Below are positions 24,787 to 33,608 of a stretch of 64,000 bases of DNA, piece by piece (within the stretch, counting starts at the first letter, position 1; each line of letters starts with the position of its first letter). The DNA lies in the NCBI GenBank assembly GCA_964408185.1, contig CAYOYK010000010.1, positions 3,974-67,973 of the forward strand, read 5' to 3'. Origin of the DNA: CAYOYK01 sp964408185. GTDB lineage: Bacteria; Bacillota; Clostridia; Christensenellales; Aristaeellaceae. Both the position numbers and the translations under genes were made by a program. The notes below the pieces were generated by a model, which saw nothing but the letters and a program-made list of their open reading frames with translations, searched no databases and was not told where the DNA came from.

Positions 24787-25956
24787 TCAGCCGTCGTAGC
24801 GCAGGGCCTCGATGGGGTGCTTTTTCGCGGCCTTGTTGGCCGGGTAGATCCCGAAGATCAGGCCAATTGCCGAGGAGAAGCAAACCGCAAGGATCACCAC
24901 GCCGCCGGACATGGAGAACGTGATGCTGCCCGCGATGAGTGTAATCAGCTCCAGCAGCAGCCACGAGAGCACCAGCCCCAGCGCGCAGCCCAGCAGGCTC
25001 AGCATCAGCGCCTCGATGAGAAACTGCATCATAATACTGCGGTGGCCCGCCCCGATGGCCTTACGGATGCCGATCTCGCGCGTGCGCTCCGTTACCGACA
25101 CGAGCATGATGTTCATAATGCCGATGCCGCCCACCAGCAGGCTGATGGCCGCTATGCCGCCCAAAAGCAGCGAGAGCGTGCCGGTAATGGTGCTCATCGC
25201 GTCCGAGATGCTGGACATGTTCATCAGCGAGAACGCGTCGTCGTCCTGCTGGAAGCGCGCGAGGAGTATTTCTTTGACGGCGGCCTCCGCGTCGTCGGTG
25301 CTCCCGGCGGCGGATACGCAGAAGGACTGCACGTACGGCTGACCCGCCATACGGGATTCCACCGTGAAGGGCACGTAGAGCGCGTTGCCGCCCATCAGGG
25401 CTCTCATTACGGACTCGTCCTCGGTGAGCACGCCCACCACGAGGAAGGATTGGCCGTTGATGACAAAGCGTTTGCCAAGCGCCTCCTCGTCGCCGAAAAG
25501 GTCGGTCTTGGTCGCGTCGGCCAGCACCGCCACATACGAGCGGTTCTCAACGTCCGCCGTTTTCAGGAAGCGCCCTTCGGCCAGCTCCAGCCCTTGGATA
25601 TCATAGTAGGCGGGGGTCGTGCCGTATACGGTAACGGTCGCGTCCGCGCTGCCGCAGCGCGCCGTCGCCGACATGGAGCCGGTCGGCGCGGCCTGCGCCA
25701 CGGTATCGTCCTCGGTAATCGTGGACAGATCCTTCAGCCGAAGCGGAGCGCCCTTATCGTCCCGCACGCTGACAGTCAGCATGTCGTTGCCGAGGTTGTT
25801 CACCTCTGCCGTGACCGTATCGGTCGCGCCGTTGATGAGCGACACCAGCACCACCAGCGCGGTCACCCCGATGATGATGCCCAGCATCGTCAGGAAGGAG
25901 CGCATTTTGTTGGAGCCGATGGCCTCCCACGCCATTTTGATGGATTGGAGTATCAT
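24787..25956 (-). CDS. MacB-like ABC transporter permease
   Basis: 389 residues. N-terminal MAWEAIGSNKMRSFLTMLGI leads into TM1, a large outer MacB periplasmic core domain (about 50-260), then three membrane helices from about 270 with ERTREIGIRKAIGAGHRSI, the FtsX/MacB coupling motif. ATG 25956 overlaps the ATPase stop. Together with the ATPase and HlyD-like adaptor it forms an export or mechanotransmission pump for peptides, antibiotics or lipids. Confidence 0.92.
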   Translation of the reverse strand: MILQSIKMAWEAIGSNKMRSFLTMLGIIIGVTALVVLVSLINGATDTVTAEVNNLGNDMLTVSVRDDKGAPLRLKDLSTITEDDTVAQAAPTGSMSATARCGSADATVTVYGTTPAYYDIQGLELAEGRFLKTADVENRSYVAVLADATKTDLFGDEEALGKRFVINGQSFLVVGVLTEDESVMRALMGGNALYVPFTVESRMAGQPYVQSFCVSAAGSTDDAEAAVKEILLARFQQDDDAFSLMNMSSISDAMSTITGTLSLLLGGIAAISLLVGGIGIMNIMLVSVTERTREIGIRKAIGAGHRSIMMQFLIEALMLSLLGCALGLVLSWLLLELITLIAGSITFSMSGGVVILAVCFSSAIGLIFGIYPANKAAKKHPIEALRYDG

Positions 25957-26678
25957 ACCGGCTGCGCCTCCTTTTGCGGTGCGGCCGCGGCGTCGTCCGC
26001 GCACTCCTCCACATGGCCGTCGCTGATGCGGATGCGCCGATGCGCCTGCTGCGCGACCTTCTCGCTGTGAGTGATGAGCACGATAGTGTTGCCCGCGTCG
26101 TTGAGCTCTTGGAACAGGCGCATGATGTCCTGCCCGGTTTTGGAGTCCAGATTGCCGGTTGGCTCGTCCGCCAGCAGCAGGGTGGGCCGCGTCGCCAGCG
26201 CGCGGGCCACGGCCACGCGCTGCTGCTGCCCGCCGGAAAGCTCCGTGGGCTTATGCAGGGCGCGCTCCTGCAAGCCGACCCGTTCCAGCGCCGCCATGGC
26301 GCGCTCCTTGCGCTCGCCCATGCTCGCGCCCTGATAGATGAGCGGAAGCTGCACGTTTTCCAGCGCGGTCATACGGGACAGCAAATTGAAGTTCTGGAAC
26401 ACAAAGCCGATCTTGCGGTTGCGAATTTTCGCCAGCTCGTCCTCCGTGTACTGCTCGATGGCTTGTCCGTCCAGCAGGTACTCGCCGCTGTCGGCCACGT
26501 CCAAACAGCCGATGATGTTCATCAGCGTGCTTTTGCCGCTGCCGCTGGGCCCGATGATCGCCACAAACTCGCCCTCGCGGATGGTCAGGCTCGCGCCGTC
26601 CAGCGCGCGTACCTCCTCGCCGCCGATGTGGTAGTATTTGTTCACTTGGCGCATGACGATGATCGGCTTACTGTCCAT
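25953..26678 (-). CDS. MacB/LolD-type ABC transporter ATP-binding protein
   Basis: 241 residues from ATG 26678 (GGAGG about 9 bases upstream). Walker A GPSGSGKST, Q-loop FQNFNLL, signature LSGGQQQR, Walker B LLLADEPTGNLD, His switch ITHSE. Drives the permease encoded next. The N terminus overlaps the end of the HlyD-like gene by 11 bases, indicating coupled translation. Confidence 0.94.
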   Translation of the reverse strand: MDSKPIIVMRQVNKYYHIGGEEVRALDGASLTIREGEFVAIIGPSGSGKSTLMNIIGCLDVADSGEYLLDGQAIEQYTEDELAKIRNRKIGFVFQNFNLLSRMTALENVQLPLIYQGASMGERKERAMAALERVGLQERALHKPTELSGGQQQRVAVARALATRPTLLLADEPTGNLDSKTGQDIMRLFQELNDAGNTIVLITHSEKVAQQAHRRIRISDGHVEECADDAAAAPQKEAQPV

Positions 26679-28233
26679 CGTCCGTGCCTCCGCTCCCGCC
26701 AACGCTGCTGGCGCCGCCAAAGCCGCCGTTTCGTATCATCGCGCCGCCGCCAAACGGAAAGGTGAGGCCCGTGCTCGCGTTGGGATCGGTATACTCGATG
26801 CGGTCGCCCTCGCTCAGGCCCCGAACAACTTGGGCGTTGGCGCCGTCGGCCAAGCCCGTCTCAATATAGAGCTTGGTGCGTTCGTCCTTTGCGTCCAGCA
26901 GGTAGACATAGGAGCCGTCCGCGTCCTCATGGATCGCGGCCAGCGGAATCACGGGCACGTCCCGCGCGCTGGCGGCCAAAATCACCGCGCTGCCGTTCAT
27001 GCCGTCCAGCAGGCGCTCGTCGTAGGCCAGCACCAAGTCGGTCTGGTAGTTGGTGATGCTGCCGGACGCTACCCCGATGTGCGAAATGCGCGTGACGGTG
27101 GCCGCAAAGCTCTCCGTGGAGAACGCGTCCAGCGTGATGGTGGCGTCCTGACCCACCCGCACGGTGTTGACGTCCAGCTCGTCCACGCGAATGGTCATGC
27201 GCACCGCGCCGCCCGTTTGCAGCGTAAACGCCGTGATCTCCGCCTCGCCGCTCGCGCTGGCCAGCTCCTTGCCCTCGGCGATCGTGATTTCGCCGATCAC
27301 GCCGTCCGCCTCCGCCAGCACGCTGGGGCTGCTCTGGTATCTCAGCACGGTTTGGAGCTGCGCGGCCTTATCGGTGCGATCCGCCAGCGTCTGCCGATAG
27401 CTGTCCGTGGCGGGCTCGTTATCGAGCGTGAAGAGCTTGCCTCCGGCGTAGAGCTGATCGTTCACCTTTGCCTCCACCTTGGCGATGGTTCCGCCGTTGC
27501 CAAAGATCGCAACGGGCGTATGGATTTCCAGCGTGCCGGAGCCAAGCCGCACACCCTCGCCCCATACCTCCGCCTGCGCGAGGTAGGGCGCCTTGTCGTC
27601 GTCCAGCGTAACAAGATAGCCGCCGTCGATTCGGCTGGCGACCTTGCCCGTCGCGGAGCCGTCCGCCCAACGCACGTCCACCTCGGCGGCCAGCGTGAGG
27701 GTCGCGTCGGTCGGCAGGCTGAGCTGCATCAGCCCGTCTGTGCTCAAAATCGCAAGGCAGCCAAACTGATTGACAGCCTCCACCACGTCCATGTCCGCGA
27801 CAGCCGGCAGGTACTTGACGCGGCCCTTGACGGGCGCGTTGATGCTGCTGGCGGTCTTCCAGCTGCCAAGCTGGCGGTCCAGCGCGGTCAGCTCGGTGGA
27901 AAGCTCCGCGGCGCGATAGCGCAGCGAGGCGGTATCCATCGCGGCGAGCACATCTCCGGCCTTGACCTGATCGCCCTCCTTGACAAAAATCGTATCGACC
28001 TTCACGCCGACGGGCAGGTCGATATCCAGCGTATCGTCAGCCTCCAGCTTGCCGCTGCCGGTGATGGTCACATCCACATCGCCGCGCTTGACCGTGTAGC
28101 TGCTCACGGCGGTCGGCTGCGTGCTTAAGATGATCCGGGGCAGCACAAAAATGACCGCCGCCGCCACGATCACGAGAATGAGCAATATCCAAAGCCAACC
28201 CTTTTTCTTCTTTTTTTGCTGGGTAGCCGCCAT
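26668..28233 (-). CDS. HlyD/MacA-like membrane fusion (adaptor) protein
   Basis: 521 residues from ATG 28233 (TTGGAGGAG 7 bases upstream). A Lys-rich start and one membrane helix (about 12-33) precede the barrel-sandwich (biotinyl-lipoyl-like) halves VKRGDVDVTITGSGKLEADD and EGDQVKAGDVLAAMDT, with a helical hairpin between. A Gly-rich tail ends the protein. In Gram-positive bacteria such adaptors assist MacB-type exporters of peptides. The promoter region carries an 11-bp-period direct repeat, suggesting control by an OmpR-type response regulator that is not encoded nearby. Confidence 0.9.
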   Translation of the reverse strand: MAATQQKKKKKGWLWILLILVIVAAAVIFVLPRIILSTQPTAVSSYTVKRGDVDVTITGSGKLEADDTLDIDLPVGVKVDTIFVKEGDQVKAGDVLAAMDTASLRYRAAELSTELTALDRQLGSWKTASSINAPVKGRVKYLPAVADMDVVEAVNQFGCLAILSTDGLMQLSLPTDATLTLAAEVDVRWADGSATGKVASRIDGGYLVTLDDDKAPYLAQAEVWGEGVRLGSGTLEIHTPVAIFGNGGTIAKVEAKVNDQLYAGGKLFTLDNEPATDSYRQTLADRTDKAAQLQTVLRYQSSPSVLAEADGVIGEITIAEGKELASASGEAEITAFTLQTGGAVRMTIRVDELDVNTVRVGQDATITLDAFSTESFAATVTRISHIGVASGSITNYQTDLVLAYDERLLDGMNGSAVILAASARDVPVIPLAAIHEDADGSYVYLLDAKDERTKLYIETGLADGANAQVVRGLSEGDRIEYTDPNASTGLTFPFGGGAMIRNGGFGGASSVGGSGGTDDGQ

Positions 28234-28277
28234 GCGATCTCCTCCAAATTCATCCGTCATTCACGAAAACTCCGTCA

Positions 28278-28309
28278 GTATACCCGCCAAAGCTAAACGT
28301 CGGCTAAAC
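28278..28309 (-). promoter_or_regulatory. Candidate activator-dependent promoter of the HlyD-ABC-MacB operon
   Basis: TATACT (28283-28278) is a good -10 box, but no -35 box is present. The -35 position is covered by GTTTAGC repeated at 28309-28303 and 28298-28292, exactly 11 bp apart, the usual spacing of OmpR/PhoB-type binding sites. Confidence 0.6.
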
Positions 28310-28335
28310 ATAGGCCCGCCCGCGCGGAGGGCCGT

Positions 28336-28383
28336 GCGGGCGTATCGTTATCGCGTGCTGCGGGCGTACCGTTATCGCGTGCT
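28336..28383. repeat. 24-bp tandem duplication at the sortase stop codon
   Basis: Two adjacent 24-bp units (28336-28359 and 28360-28383) differ by one base. The duplication spans the last codons and stop of the sortase gene, so both copies encode Ser-Thr-Arg-stop. Confidence 0.9.
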
Positions 28384-29400
28384 GAGGATATCGGCCTCAA
28401 GCTGTATCATATCCTCGTCCGGGCGCAGCATACGCGCCATCACCAGCAGGCGGGTGTCCTCGTCCGTGCCGGAGCAGGTCGCCAGCGTCAGCAGCCTGTC
28501 GGAGGGCAGCACGCTTACCGGGCAGGCATAGTAGGCAAGGGCCTTCGCCCGCGCGATGTATGCGGAAAACTCCGCGTCGCTGGCAAAGCTGACGCCGGAG
28601 AAGAAATCCAAGTATCGGCCTTGCTCAGGGCGCGTGTCCACCTCCGCGACGGCGTATATGACGTAGACGGCGTCCTCGTAGGGTGTGCTGAGGGAAATGT
28701 AGGGGTGCGCCCGATAAAAGGACGCGCCGCTGGTCTTGTACTTTTTCAGAACGCCGAACATCGCGCCCGTTTTCATGTTGTGCCCGTGAATGAGGATCTG
28801 CTCCGGCACCCGCTCCAGGATGCAGTTCTCATCCACAAAGAGCGCGCCGGCCTCGTTGTGGTAGCCCAAGTAGTCGCGTCCGAGGTAATAGCTGTTGTCG
28901 CGCTGTACCACCGCCTGATCCAACTCGCCGTCGATGGTCAGCCAGCCGCAGATATCCTTGTTTCGCTTGCGCAGCGTGGCGATGCGGTCGGATACGGTCA
29001 AATTGGGGTTGTTGGGATAGGCCGTCAGGCGCGTGCGTCCGTTTGGGCCGGGCGTGAGCGCGGCGGCGGTCGCGGAGGCTTGCACGGTAGGGGCGGAGGT
29101 CGCGCTTGGCGACGCGCCGGGCGCATCGGGCGTCGCGGTGGCTGCGGCCGCCGGCGCAGCGGATTCCGCCGCATGATAGGCTTGACGGAGCTGCTCGTTC
29201 TGCTGCTCTACGCGCGCCAGATCGGTAAAATACGTGGTCAGCCGGACGGCGGCGTACACAAATACCGCGGCGCACAGTCCGACCATGAGCCAGCGCAGCG
29301 GGACGGGTATGCTTCTTTTTTTGGCTGGATGCGACCCCGTCTGCCCGCTCCGGGATGGGTAATATCCGCTCTGCTGATACCGCGCGTCCTTTTTAGCCAT
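28372..29400 (-). CDS. Class B sortase
   Basis: 342 residues from ATG 29400 (CAGGAGCG about 8 bases upstream). One N-terminal membrane helix (about residues 34-55), an Ala/Thr/Pro-rich linker (about 80-120), then the sortase barrel with catalytic His in ILIHGHNMKTG and catalytic Cys in LLTLATCSG, and a final Arg in TRLLVMARM. The spacing of His and Cys and the inserted helix fit class B. It attaches surface proteins to peptidoglycan, or crosslinks pili. No substrate with an NPQTN-like motif was seen in the window. Own promoter at 29443-29471. Confidence 0.92.
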   Translation of the reverse strand: MAKKDARYQQSGYYPSRSGQTGSHPAKKRSIPVPLRWLMVGLCAAVFVYAAVRLTTYFTDLARVEQQNEQLRQAYHAAESAAPAAAATATPDAPGASPSATSAPTVQASATAAALTPGPNGRTRLTAYPNNPNLTVSDRIATLRKRNKDICGWLTIDGELDQAVVQRDNSYYLGRDYLGYHNEAGALFVDENCILERVPEQILIHGHNMKTGAMFGVLKKYKTSGASFYRAHPYISLSTPYEDAVYVIYAVAEVDTRPEQGRYLDFFSGVSFASDAEFSAYIARAKALAYYACPVSVLPSDRLLTLATCSGTDEDTRLLVMARMLRPDEDMIQLEADILSTR

Positions 29401-29442
29401 GCAACGCTCCTGTGATACGGAATGCAATGGGCAACAAGTATA

Positions 29443-29471
29443 ATTGTACACTCATTTGCCGTGTAATGCAA
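29443..29471 (-). promoter_or_regulatory. Promoter of the sortase gene
   Basis: TTGCAT (29471-29466), 17-bp spacer, TACAAT (29448-29443). Confidence 0.8.
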
Positions 29472-29501
29472 GCCGAGGGCCCGCGCGCAAGCGCACATCC
29501 C

Positions 29502-29528
29502 AAAAAGGAGCGGGCCAAAGCCCGCTCC
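29502..29528 (-). terminator. Terminator of the hutP-cmk-plsC-ispH operon
   Basis: 9-bp perfect stem (29507-29515 with 29520-29528), 4-base loop, five-base U run. Confidence 0.93.
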
Positions 29529-29547
29529 CTGCGATACCGTATGACGG

Positions 29548-31587
29548 TTACTCCTGCGTGGTTTCCTCGGCGGCCGGAGCTTCCTCCGCGACGGCCTCGG
29601 CTTCCAGCTGAGCGCCAACCTGCTCGATGTCCACGGCGACGGCTTCGTCGCTGTTGTCGAGGGTGGCGGGCTCCTCGGCCTGTTCGGGCTCCAGCAGCGC
29701 GCGGATGCTCAGGCTGATGCGCTTGGCCTCCGGGTCGATGCTGAGCACCTTGACCTGCACCTCATCGCCCACATTCACGGCGTCCTCCACCTTGTTGATG
29801 CGGGTGGCGGCGCACTGGCTGATGTGAACCAGACCGTCGATGCCGGGCTCCAGCTCGACAAACGCGCCGAAGGTGGTAATGCGGACGACCTTGCCGGTGA
29901 CAACCGCGCCGGCCGGGTATTTTTCGGGCGCAAGATCCCACGGCTTGGGCTGCATCTGCTTGAGGCCAAGCTGAATGCGCTCGCGGTCGGGGTCAAGGCC
30001 CAAGATCTTTACCTCGATCTCCTGGTCGGGCTTCACGACCTCAGAGGGGTGCTTCACGTGCGCCCAGCTCAGGTCGGTGACATGCACCAGCCCGTCCACG
30101 CCGCCGATATCGACAAAAGCGCCAAAATCGGTCAGGCGGCGGACAATGCCCTTGATGACGTCGCCCTCGTGCAGCTTGCCCCAGATCTCCTGCTTTTTGG
30201 CGGCGGCTTCTTCCTTGATGACGGCCTTGCGGCTGGCAACAACGCGGCGCTTCTGCTCGTCCACCTCGATGATTTTGAGCTTCATCGGCTGGCCCACAAA
30301 CTCGCCAATCTTCTCGACATAGCGGTTGGAGAGCTGGGAGGCGGGCACAAACGCGCGGATGCCGTCCACGTTGGCGATCAGGCCGCCCTTGACGACCTCC
30401 TTGCCCACGCCGTCCACAGCCTCGCCGGCCTCGTATTTAGCGAGCAGATCGGTAAAGGCCTTACGGGTGAGCACGTTGCGCTGGCTCAGCAGCACGTTGC
30501 CCTCTCCGTCGTTGACCTTGACGACCTCGACCTCAATTTCATCGCCCATCTGCACGTTCTCGGTCACCAGATCCTCGCGCTTGATAAGCCCATCGGACTT
30601 GAAGCCGATGTTGACGCAGACCTCGTCGTCCGTGATTTGCACCACGGTGCCGGTAACCGTCTGCCCGGGGCGGATCCTGACCAGAGTCGCTTCCACGTCA
30701 GCCATAAAGCTGTTTTTTTCTGCCTCCTCGGCGGGGAGCGTCTGTTCCATTTGTTCCTTGTCAGTCATGCGTGTGACAACCTCCTTGAGTGACCAATCCG
30801 GTGTGGATGCACCGGCCGTGATCCCAATAGATTCGAATCCAATATTTGCAAAGCCGGACGGGATATCCGCCGCGCGCTCCACCAAAAGGGTACGGGGGCA
30901 AATGCGCCTGCAAGTCTCGTACAGCTTGCGTGTGTTGGCGCTGATGTGCCCGCCGACAACCAGCATCGCGTCCACCTGCCCCGCCAGCTCGCGGGCCTCG
31001 TTTTGCCGAAGCACCGTTGCGGTGCATATGGTCTGGCGCACCTCCAGCTCGCGCACATGCTCGCGGAGAATGGGAACGATACGCTCCCACTGCTCCTGCG
31101 GCAGCGTGGTCTGGGATACCGCCAACGCGCGATCCATCTGCGGCAGGCAAGCCGCCGTCTCGGCGTCCGGGACGGTGTACACCGTGCCCTTGCACCAGCC
31201 GATGGTGCCGATGACCTCCGGGTGATCGGCCTGCCCAACCAGTATCACCGACGATCCGTCCCGGCTGTACTCGGCCACCGTGTCATGGAGGCGCTTGACG
31301 AAGGGACAGGTCAGATCGATCAATCGGAGGGCGTTCTGCCGCAGCTCCTCGTACACGGCAGGCGATACGCCGTGGCTGCGGATGACGACGGTCTTGCCCG
31401 CCGCGTCGGCCGGGCGCTCGATGCTGTGTACGCCCGCCTGCTCCAGCCGCTCGATCACCGCCGGGTTATGCACCAAGCTCCCGAAGGACACAAGGCTCTG
31501 CTCGGACTCGGCCGCCTTGAGGGCTTCCATTACGGCTCTGCGCACGCCCATACAAAACCCGGCGTTCTTTGCCACTCGGACTGGCAT
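29548..31587 (-). CDS. ispH: Bifunctional 4-hydroxy-3-methylbut-2-enyl diphosphate reductase / ribosomal protein S1
   Basis: 679 residues from ATG 31587. Residues 1-285 are IspH, the last enzyme of the MEP isoprenoid pathway: cluster Cys in KNAGFCMGVRRAV, QTICTATVLRQ and the GITAGASTPD region, plus LTCPFVKRLHD. Residues 320-650 contain four S1 RNA-binding domains (VTGTVVQITDDEVCVNIGFK; IKGIVRRLTDFGAFVDIGG; VTGKVVRITTFGAFVELEPG), then an acidic Ala/Glu tail. The IspH-S1 fusion is known in Clostridia. GGGGGA precedes the chosen start; ATG 31629 would add 14 residues. Last gene of the hutP-cmk-plsC operon. Confidence 0.93.
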   Translation of the reverse strand: MPVRVAKNAGFCMGVRRAVMEALKAAESEQSLVSFGSLVHNPAVIERLEQAGVHSIERPADAAGKTVVIRSHGVSPAVYEELRQNALRLIDLTCPFVKRLHDTVAEYSRDGSSVILVGQADHPEVIGTIGWCKGTVYTVPDAETAACLPQMDRALAVSQTTLPQEQWERIVPILREHVRELEVRQTICTATVLRQNEARELAGQVDAMLVVGGHISANTRKLYETCRRICPRTLLVERAADIPSGFANIGFESIGITAGASTPDWSLKEVVTRMTDKEQMEQTLPAEEAEKNSFMADVEATLVRIRPGQTVTGTVVQITDDEVCVNIGFKSDGLIKREDLVTENVQMGDEIEVEVVKVNDGEGNVLLSQRNVLTRKAFTDLLAKYEAGEAVDGVGKEVVKGGLIANVDGIRAFVPASQLSNRYVEKIGEFVGQPMKLKIIEVDEQKRRVVASRKAVIKEEAAAKKQEIWGKLHEGDVIKGIVRRLTDFGAFVDIGGVDGLVHVTDLSWAHVKHPSEVVKPDQEIEVKILGLDPDRERIQLGLKQMQPKPWDLAPEKYPAGAVVTGKVVRITTFGAFVELEPGIDGLVHISQCAATRINKVEDAVNVGDEVQVKVLSIDPEAKRISLSIRALLEPEQAEEPATLDNSDEAVAVDIEQVGAQLEAEAVAEEAPAAEETTQE

Positions 31588-31710
31588 GGACAATCCCCCA
31601 GTTCTGTCTCGAAGCGTTGTATTCGCCATGTTTTTTGCTTTTCCTTCTTTTTACACGGCAAAGTACAAACTTTTTCAAGATCATATCGGCCTTCGCGGGG
31701 CCGGGTGCGG

Positions 31711-32358
31711 TCAGTCGGCCGATCCGCCCATCGGGTGCGCGGCCACCAGCTCCGCGTACCGCTCGCGGATGCGGTCCATCACGGCATTGCAGCTTTCCTT
31801 GCTCACGCCCTCCCGCACCAAGTCGTCCAGCAGGATGGGGCGATCGTAGTACACCTCCGTGCGGTGGAAAAGCCTCGGCCGGCTGGCGATATACACCGGC
31901 AGCAAGGGGACGCGCGAGTACAGCGCAATCATCCCGGTACCGTCTTCCAAATCCTGCATCACGCCCTTTTTGTGGCGGGTGCCCTCCGGGAACACGCTCA
32001 GCACATGCCCCTCCTTGAGCACCTTGATGCAGGCGCGCATGGCGGCCATATCGCTCTCGCCGCGGTTGACGGCGATCATCTTCATGCCGTTGAGGTAGCC
32101 GCGCACGATGCCGTTCTTGGTCAGCTCGCGCTTGCCCAGAAAGCGCACCTGATAGCGCTTGATGTGGCACGCGGCGAGGAACGGATCCAGCATGCTGCTG
32201 TGGTTGGCGATCAGGATGTACGGCGCGTCAAGCTCTAGGTTCTCCCGCCCGTAAAAGCGCGTGGGAACCAGCGTGCAGAACAAAAATCTGCAAAACCCGA
32301 TGGTCAGCCGATAAAGAAGGGTCAGTTTTTCCTTTTGGGGCTTTTGGGTCTGGCTCAT
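31711..32358 (-). CDS. plsC: 1-acyl-sn-glycerol-3-phosphate acyltransferase
   Basis: 215 residues. Acyltransferase motif I ANHSSMLDP (NHX4D), motif II-like GYLNGMKMIAVNRGE, motif III FPEGTRHKKG, and a C-terminal PVYIASRPRLF. It makes phosphatidate from lysophosphatidate at the membrane. The ATG overlaps the cmk TGA. Grouped with cmk and ispH/rpsA, an arrangement common in Clostridia. Confidence 0.93.
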   Translation of the reverse strand: MSQTQKPQKEKLTLLYRLTIGFCRFLFCTLVPTRFYGRENLELDAPYILIANHSSMLDPFLAACHIKRYQVRFLGKRELTKNGIVRGYLNGMKMIAVNRGESDMAAMRACIKVLKEGHVLSVFPEGTRHKKGVMQDLEDGTGMIALYSRVPLLPVYIASRPRLFHRTEVYYDRPILLDDLVREGVSKESCNAVMDRIRERYAELVAAHPMGGSAD

Positions 32359-33023
32359 GCTCTCGCCTCCAGCAGCTTGAGGATTTGGTCGGCCGCTTCC
32401 CGCTGGGTGAGCGCCGTGGTATCCACGATGATCGCGTCCGCCGCGGGGCGGAGCGGATCCACCGCGCGAGTGGTATCTTGCAGATCCCGCGCCCGTACCT
32501 CGCGCAGAATCGTCTCGTAATCGGCGGGCTGGCCCTTGGCCAGTAGCTCGTCGCTGCGGCGGCGCGCGCGAACCTCGGCCGAGGCCGTGAGGTAGATCTT
32601 GAGCGTCGCGTCCGGCAGCACCACCGTGCCGATATCCCGGCCATCCAGCACCATGGAGCGTTCCTGCGCGATCTGCCGCTGGAGGCGCACCATCATGGCG
32701 CGCACGGGCGCAAATCGGCTTACGTTCGAGGCTCCCATGCTGATCTGCTGCGTGCGAATCAGCCCGGATACGTCCCGGTTGCCCAGCAGCGTGCGCTGCT
32801 TGCCGTCCTCAAAGGCGACGCGCACATCGGCGCTATCGCACAGGGCGGCCAGTGCGGCCTCGTCGCCGGTATCCACGCCGCACTCCGTGGCGTACAGCGC
32901 AAACGCGCGGTACATCGCGCCCGTATCGAGGTGCAGGATGTTCAGGCGCGCGGCGATATCCTCCGCGACGCTGGACTTGCCCGCTCCGCCGGGCCCATCG
33001 ATGGCAAGGGTAACGTGACTCAC
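32355..33023 (-). CDS. cmk: Cytidylate kinase
   Basis: 222 residues starting at GTG 33023 with GAGGGGAG 6 bases upstream. P-loop IDGPGGAGKSSVAEDIA, LDTGAMYRAFAL, and the NMP-binding and lid regions DGRDIGTVVLPDA and RRRSDELLAKGQ. Phosphorylates CMP and dCMP with ATP. Lies 18 bases after the hutP stop. Confidence 0.95.
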   Translation of the reverse strand: MSHVTLAIDGPGGAGKSSVAEDIAARLNILHLDTGAMYRAFALYATECGVDTGDEAALAALCDSADVRVAFEDGKQRTLLGNRDVSGLIRTQQISMGASNVSRFAPVRAMMVRLQRQIAQERSMVLDGRDIGTVVLPDATLKIYLTASAEVRARRRSDELLAKGQPADYETILREVRARDLQDTTRAVDPLRPAADAIIVDTTALTQREAADQILKLLEARA

Positions 33024-33041
33024 GGTGCTCCCCTCTTTCGT

Positions 33042-33464
33042 TCAGATGGCGCGATGGCCCAAGCCGACGCATACCTCGTCCAGATGGCCGAGCCCAACGC
33101 CGAAAAACACAGCCACGGCCACATGGTCGCCATGGCGCGCAATGCCGATTTTCCCGCCTACGCTCATGCCAAGCGCCTTGGCCGTGATCTGGCTGAGGGC
33201 CTCGCGCGCCGCTCCGGCCACGCCACCCTCCTCCAAGTGGGTATCCTCTATCACATGCTCGCGCTTGGCCGCCACAACGGCGCGCTCCACAATGCGCATG
33301 ATGCTGGGCACGAATTCGCCGCCAAAATCGGCCGCAGCCGCCACGACGCCCTCCTCCGCCAGCGACTGGCGGCAGAGCGCCTCCTCCTCGCGGGTGCGGG
33401 ACAAGCTGATTTGCACGGCGGCGCGCGCTACCTCCCGGCTGCCTACGTTGATCGCTCCCTGCAT
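33042..33464 (-). CDS. HutP family RNA-binding regulator
   Basis: 140 residues from ATG 33464 with AGGAGG 8 bases upstream; the open frame continues upstream but is not coding. GSREVARAAVQISLSRTREE and GGEFVPSIMRIVERAVVAAK match HutP, the Bacillus protein that binds L-histidine and Mg2+ and then the hut mRNA to prevent termination. Here no histidine-utilisation genes are adjacent: it heads an operon with cmk, plsC and ispH/rpsA, so the ligand and RNA target are probably different. Bacillus HutP is about 150 residues. Confidence 0.85.
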   Translation of the reverse strand: MQGAINVGSREVARAAVQISLSRTREEEALCRQSLAEEGVVAAAADFGGEFVPSIMRIVERAVVAAKREHVIEDTHLEEGGVAGAAREALSQITAKALGMSVGGKIGIARHGDHVAVAVFFGVGLGHLDEVCVGLGHRAI

Positions 33465-33510
33465 GCCGATCCCTCCTGCCGCCGCGTCGCGTCGCGGCCC
33501 TGCTTTGCCT

Positions 33511-33538
33511 ATTATAGCATAAATACGGCCCCGCGCAA
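33511..33538 (-). promoter_or_regulatory. Promoter of the hutP-cmk-plsC-ispH/rpsA operon
   Basis: TTGCGC (33538-33533), 16-bp spacer, TGCTATAAT extended -10 (TATAAT 33516-33511). Confidence 0.88.
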
Positions 33539-33570
33539 GAGACTGCCGTGCAATGATTGCGCTCGGCACG

Positions 33571-33608
33571 GCAAAAGCCCGCCGCGGTTTTGCCGCGCGG
33601 GCTTTTGC
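33571..33608. terminator. Bidirectional-looking terminator at the 3' end of the small RNA
   Basis: 12-bp perfect outer stem (33571-33582 with 33597-33608) with an inner CGCGG/CCGCG-type extension; T/A tracts within the outer stem give a short U run on the minus strand. It separates the RNA gene from the hutP promoter by 30 bases. Confidence 0.85.
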
